The translations under genes and the position numbers were made by a program. This document shows, piece by piece, positions 24,244 to 27,584 of a DNA stretch of 27,584 bases. The DNA is from Bacillus_CJ salitolerans (lineage in GTDB: Bacteria; Bacillota; Bacilli; Bacillales; SA4). Within the stretch, counting starts at the first letter, position 1. Every line of letters starts with the position of its first letter. The stretch is from assembly GCF_042680805.1 (NCBI RefSeq), contig NZ_JBHUEM010000033.1:1-27584 (forward strand), written 5' to 3'. The notes beneath the pieces were generated by a model. It had not been told where the DNA came from. It made no database searches and saw only the letters and a list, made by a program, of their open reading frames with translations.

Positions 24244-24319
24244 AAAGCATCTTCATGCAACGGATGAAGGCCCTAGGCAAAAGTTGAAGGGGGTATATCG
24301 TTGTCTGAGGATGCTTTTT
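24244..24319 (+). other. Branched hairpin with T run upstream of the LysM gene
   Basis: AAAGCATC (24244-24251) pairs with GATGCTTT (24310-24317), enclosing TTCAT / ATGAA and GCC-CTA-GGC hairpins, and ends in five T's. It may be a terminator or a leader attenuator for the gene starting 90 bases later. Just before it AGTAGTAAGT occurs twice 11 bases apart (24223, 24234). No known riboswitch class recognised. Confidence 0.4.
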
Positions 24320-24417
24320 CATTTACACGTTCATAAGAAATAAAAGGTTACCTACATTATTTTTTACCTGAAACAAATAATAGGGGTATATAGGAAGAAA
24401 GTAGAGGTGTGAATCAC

Positions 24418-26520
24418 ATGATAAAAATAAAAGAATATAGAATACTTAAAGTAATGAATGAAGAAGTATTAATGATTTACTTAGATGAAAATCTAACTGA
24501 GTTTTCTACTGAGTTTAGTGAGGAACTAGGTGAAAAACAATCATTACATTCAACTATTCAATCATATGTAAAAAATAATATTAAACATTTTTCCGGTAAC
24601 GTAGTGAAGGTTGTTGTGGGGTCTGTTATAGTGACGACCTTAATGATGAATGACCCGAATAATAAGGCAGAAGCTCAAACTACTCAGCATACTGTGGGGC
24701 TAGGAGATTCTTTATGGAAAATTGCTCAAACCTATAATGTTACAGTTGATCAACTCAAATCAACAAATCAATTAACAACAGATGTCCTAAAAGTTGGACA
24801 GGTGTTATATATACCCCCTAGTGGTCAATTAACTAGTACCGCAACGTACACAGTTCGCACAGGTGATAGCTTGTCAGTGATTGCAAAAAATTATCAAACG
24901 ACGGTGGATCAAATCAAGCAACTGAACGGTTTGACAGGAGATACCATCAAAGTAGGCCAAACGCTAATAGTCCCTATATCTCAATCTTCAGCTAATCAAG
25001 GAATAACCACAAGTGAACGTACATTAGGGACGTATACTGTAATTTCTGGTGATAGCCTATCGGTTATAGCCAAAAAGCTTGGAACGACGGTGGATCAAAT
25101 CAAGCAACTGAACGGTTTGACAGGAGATACGATCAAAGTAGGCCAAACGCTAATAGTCCCTATATCTCTAACTTCAGCTAATCAAGGAATAACCACAAGT
25201 GAACGTACACCAGGGACGTATACTGTAATTTCTGGTGATAGCCTATCGGTTATAGCCAAAAAGCTTGGAACGACGGTGGATCAAATCAAGCAACTGAACG
25301 GTTTGACAGGAGATACGATCAAGGTTGGTCAAACACTTAAAGTTCCAACATCTGAAGTATCAACTAATCAAGTTGTTAATACGAATTTAAGTACTCAAAA
25401 GACGTATACCGTAGTATCTGGTGATAGTTTATCAGCAATTGCTAAGCAGTTTAATAAAAGTGTGGATGAGCTTAAGAGGATCAACAATTTGACAACGGAT
25501 CACTTGTTTATCGGGCAAGTTCTAAAACTAACAGATACAACAAGCGTGATTAACGCGGGAACTACGTATACGGTTGTGCCAGGTGATTCCCTTTCGGTTA
25601 TTGCGATGAGAACAGGAACAACGGTTGAAAGTCTTAAAGCAGCTAACGATTTAACAAGTGATGTTATCAGGGCTGGTCAAACGCTTAAAATTCCAGCGAA
25701 TTCAGAGGGCTCTACAACCAATACAGTAAATGCAAATGAGTATACCGTTGTGTCTGGTGACTCTTTATCTGTGATTGCGAAGAAGACAGGAACAACGGTT
25801 GATCAATTGAAATCACTGAACAATTTAACAAGCGATACGATTGTTGTAGGTCAAACGCTTAAAGTTTCAAGTAATAATAATGAAGCTACAAGTTCACCTG
25901 TTAATGAAGCGGCAGTAAAAGAAAATACTCTTACCTATACGACCCATATTGTACAATCAGGTGATAATATATGGGATTTAAGTGTAAAGTATGGGATTCC
26001 TCAGGCAGAGCTTTTGAGAGCAAATAATTTAACAATGAGCAGCACACTCAAAATTGGACAAGCATTAAAGGTTCCTGTTCATCAAATCGCAATCAAAGAG
26101 ACAGTTAGTGCGAAACATGGGGAGCTTCTAAACTGGTGGAGTGAGGCACAATATGTTTATAGCATCGGAAAAGTAGCAAAAGTGACAGATTTTGCTACTG
26201 GAAAGAGCTTTAACGTTAAGAGAACAGTAGGAGCTAATCATGCAGATGCTGAAACAGTGACAATAGCAGATAGTGATATTGCTAAAAGTATTTGGGGGGG
26301 CTATAGTTGGACTCCGAGAGCAGTTATTGTTGAAGTGGATGGGAGAAAAATTGCAGCAAGTATGAGTTTTTATCCTCACGGTGTCGACTATATAGCTGGA
26401 AATGGAATAAATGGCCATTTTGATATTCATTTTAAAGACAGTACAAGACATAAGGATGGAGCTGTTGATCCATATCATCAAACTCAAGTTCATAAGGCCG
26501 CAGGAGTCACTGCACAATAA
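24418..26520 (+). CDS. Secreted/anchored protein with eight LysM domains and an unnamed C-terminal domain
   Basis: 700 residues from ATG 24418; AGAGGTG lies about 8 bases upstream and overlaps an alternative GTG at 24409. An unusual N-terminus of about 58 residues (KEYRILKVMNEEVLMIYLDE) precedes a hydrophobic segment (about 60-78) and a signal-peptidase-like NKAEAQ. Eight LysM peptidoglycan-binding domains follow, each YTVxxGDSLSxIAxxxxTTVDQxKxxNxLTxDxIxVGQTLxVP, between about residues 90 and 560, the last one diverged. The final 130 residues hold a compact domain with HGELLNWWSEAQYVY, VKRTVGANHADAE and a closing HFDIHF..STRHKDGAVDPYHQ: His/Asp-rich and possibly catalytic or metal-binding. 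I have seen this end on other Bacillales LysM proteins but cannot name it. Confidence 0.8.
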   Translation: MIKIKEYRILKVMNEEVLMIYLDENLTEFSTEFSEELGEKQSLHSTIQSYVKNNIKHFSGNVVKVVVGSVIVTTLMMNDPNNKAEAQTTQHTVGLGDSLWKIAQTYNVTVDQLKSTNQLTTDVLKVGQVLYIPPSGQLTSTATYTVRTGDSLSVIAKNYQTTVDQIKQLNGLTGDTIKVGQTLIVPISQSSANQGITTSERTLGTYTVISGDSLSVIAKKLGTTVDQIKQLNGLTGDTIKVGQTLIVPISLTSANQGITTSERTPGTYTVISGDSLSVIAKKLGTTVDQIKQLNGLTGDTIKVGQTLKVPTSEVSTNQVVNTNLSTQKTYTVVSGDSLSAIAKQFNKSVDELKRINNLTTDHLFIGQVLKLTDTTSVINAGTTYTVVPGDSLSVIAMRTGTTVESLKAANDLTSDVIRAGQTLKIPANSEGSTTNTVNANEYTVVSGDSLSVIAKKTGTTVDQLKSLNNLTSDTIVVGQTLKVSSNNNEATSSPVNEAAVKENTLTYTTHIVQSGDNIWDLSVKYGIPQAELLRANNLTMSSTLKIGQALKVPVHQIAIKETVSAKHGELLNWWSEAQYVYSIGKVAKVTDFATGKSFNVKRTVGANHADAETVTIADSDIAKSIWGGYSWTPRAVIVEVDGRKIAASMSFYPHGVDYIAGNGINGHFDIHFKDSTRHKDGAVDPYHQTQVHKAAGVTAQ
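24899..25321 (+). repeat. Recent tandem duplication of LysM-coding units (186-bp period)
   Basis: From 24987 to 25321 the DNA repeats with a 186-base (62-codon) period and only a few differences. A 46-base stretch starting ACGACGGTGGATCAAATCAA is present three times (24899, 25081, 25267). The other LysM units differ much more at DNA level, so this pair is a late expansion or gene-conversion event. Confidence 0.8.
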
Positions 26521-26552
26521 CAGCGTTCGAACGATAGAAAGGAGGGTGTCAC

Positions 26553-27249
26553 CTGTTTAATTGGAATTTTAGAGAACTAACACTTTCCTTAAAAATATTA
26601 TTGATGGGGGTTTTAATAGCCCACTTGGCTTATTACTTGGTCCTTCCTGTGTTACCAATTATTTTAAAGGTGTTGAAGGGACTGTCCATTATACAAATTG
26701 GAACTGTTCTGGCAGTCAGCTCTTTTTCCTATCAAGGTGGAAGTGTATTAGGAGGTGTTTTAGCAGATAAAATCGGTAGACGATCTATCATTGTCATTGG
26801 TGCTTTCTTAAAAGGAATTGCTTTAGTAGGATTTGGATTAGTAGAAACCTTTCCTTTGCTTATCGCAGTTGCTTTTATGAATGGAATAGGTGGTGGTTTA
26901 AATGCTCCATCTACAAAAGCTGCTATAGCTGCTTTAGCCTCTGAAGGAGACCAAAAAACGACTGTCTTTTCACTAAGAGGAATTGCAGCCAATATTGGGA
27001 TTGGAAGCGCCGGATTACTCACGTATTTTCTCATCGGAGAAACCTCGGTTGTTGTGTTCTACATTGCAGCCGCATTATTTGCTGTATTAGGAATTATTAG
27101 TTGGATCTTTATTCCTGCCAATTGTAAGGAAGGAGAATGTGAGAAGATTACATTCCAATCCTATTTAGCAATTATGAAAAATAAATCATTTGTTACATTT
27201 GCGATATTGAATATTTTCGTGTGGGGACTTTTAAGCCCCCTTATTCATT
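26553..27249 (+). pseudogene. MFS transporter gene, cut by an insertion sequence
   Basis: About 230 codons of a major facilitator. Six to seven membrane segments can be seen, with the A-loop motif GGVLADKIGRRSIIVIG between segments 2 and 3 and FMNGIGGGLNAPSTKAA in segment 4-5. A full MFS protein has about 400 residues; here the frame runs into LSPLI and then foreign residues and a stop at 27261, where the insertion sequence begins. The frame is open upstream to a CTG at 26553, which has GAAAGGAGGG placed six bases before it; the first standard start (TTG 26601) has no ribosome binding site and would cut the N-terminus. The gene is presumably dead. Confidence 0.75.
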
Positions 27250-27584
27250 TGGACACGAACTAGGTTATAAAAGTACACTAAAAGTGTCGATTCTGATGAA
27301 TAGGAGGTGGTTAGAGTGAAGAAGAAGATCGATGTTATTGAAGATGTGAAAAAGAAATATGTAAGAATGGCATTGGAAACTGGAAACCATTCATCTACTG
27401 CTAGAAAAGCTGGTATTTCAAAAGATACATTTAGAAAATGGATGACAGAATATCAAGATGAAATTTTAGAGATGATGGAGCAAGAAGGCACTACCACCCT
27501 ATCAGAAAATCCGACTAAAAATGAACTTTTAGATAAATATGAACAAGCAATGAGATTGTTGGGTGAAAAAGAGCTTGAAGTTGC
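27250..27584 (+). mobile_element. Left end of an IS3-type insertion sequence (runs off window)
   Basis: The MFS reading frame is broken near TGGACACGAAC (27250), and 66 bases later a transposase OrfA starts. TGGACAC and the inverted GTGTC at 27284 may belong to the terminal repeat. The exact boundary and target duplication cannot be set without the right end. Confidence 0.65.
27316..27584 (+). CDS. IS3-family transposase OrfA, 5' part
   Basis: GTG 27316 follows AGGAGGTGG. The 89 visible codons show a helix-turn-helix (NHSSTARKAGISKDTFRKWM) and then a helical segment running into RLLGEKELEV, the start of the leucine-zipper common to IS3 OrfA proteins (KELEVAxLRxLLKK). The gene is cut by the window end. 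In this family OrfA is followed by OrfB with the DDE catalytic domain, joined by a frameshift; that part lies outside. Confidence 0.75.
   Translation, partial: MKKKIDVIEDVKKKYVRMALETGNHSSTARKAGISKDTFRKWMTEYQDEILEMMEQEGTTTLSENPTKNELLDKYEQAMRLLGEKELEV

Noticed and set aside
24200..24408. c-di-AMP (ydaO) riboswitch before a cell-wall gene
   Set aside because: The leader lacks the conserved ydaO motifs I would expect; only a branched hairpin is visible.

Overview
The window looks like chromosome of a low-GC, Gram-positive, spore-forming Bacillaceae (Bacillus sensu lato). The reasons are strong AGGAGG-type ribosome binding sites with many TTG/GTG starts, CcpA/HPr-Ser46 style carbon control, lipoprotein signal peptides with short Gram-positive features, PCYCGC, DUF2680 (YckD) and LysM proteins, and a MarR+MMPL pair arranged like Bacillus subtilis ydgGH. 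I cannot name the species. No rRNA, tRNA or CRISPR array was seen.

Left part (1-6.1 kb). A helical, possibly ferritin-like or coat-type protein (272-793, minus) and a divergent HesB/IscA-like small protein are followed by a short relic that reads like a chemotaxis-receptor signalling domain. Then comes a minus-strand set: two paralogous lipoproteins, a DUF350 membrane protein and, beyond one divergently placed gene of unknown function, an ATP-grasp ligase of the glutathionylspermidine-synthetase family. The combination recalls the enterobacterial yjfL-yjfM-yjfC genes and is the best candidate here for a poorly described envelope system. A PCYCGC lipoprotein follows.

Middle (6.1-17.7 kb). An aldo/keto reductase; a MarR regulator with its own sigma-A promoter and likely operators driving an RND/MMPL exporter; then a group of envelope or secretion-quality genes: membrane-anchored HtrA protease, a PrsA/YacD-type parvulin foldase, a secreted protein built of six 28-29 residue repeats, an OmpR/HK two-component pair, and a secreted DUF2680 protein. 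The order suggests one envelope-stress theme, but regulation by the linked two-component system is inferred only.

Right part (17.8-27.6 kb). A complete fructose PTS operon fruR-fruK-fruA-ptsH-ptsI starts from a promoter whose spacer contains a near-perfect cre site and whose -35 region overlaps a pair of 20-bp-spaced direct repeats (probable FruR operators). A 15-bp perfect hairpin separates fruA from ptsH. After a ~950-bp noncoding stretch lies a large protein with eight LysM domains and an unnamed C-terminal domain, then an MFS transporter gene cut by the left end of an IS3-type element that runs off the window.

Noncoding content is unusually rich. Two ~200-nt copies (plus one internally deleted copy) of a structured, pseudoknot-containing element resemble HEARO / IscB omega RNA. 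Two arrays of a degenerate GTTG-YYGATAAA motif repeat every ~18-21 bp. There are also tandem hairpins and a 63-bp dispersed repeat. These are the most interesting unexplained signals.
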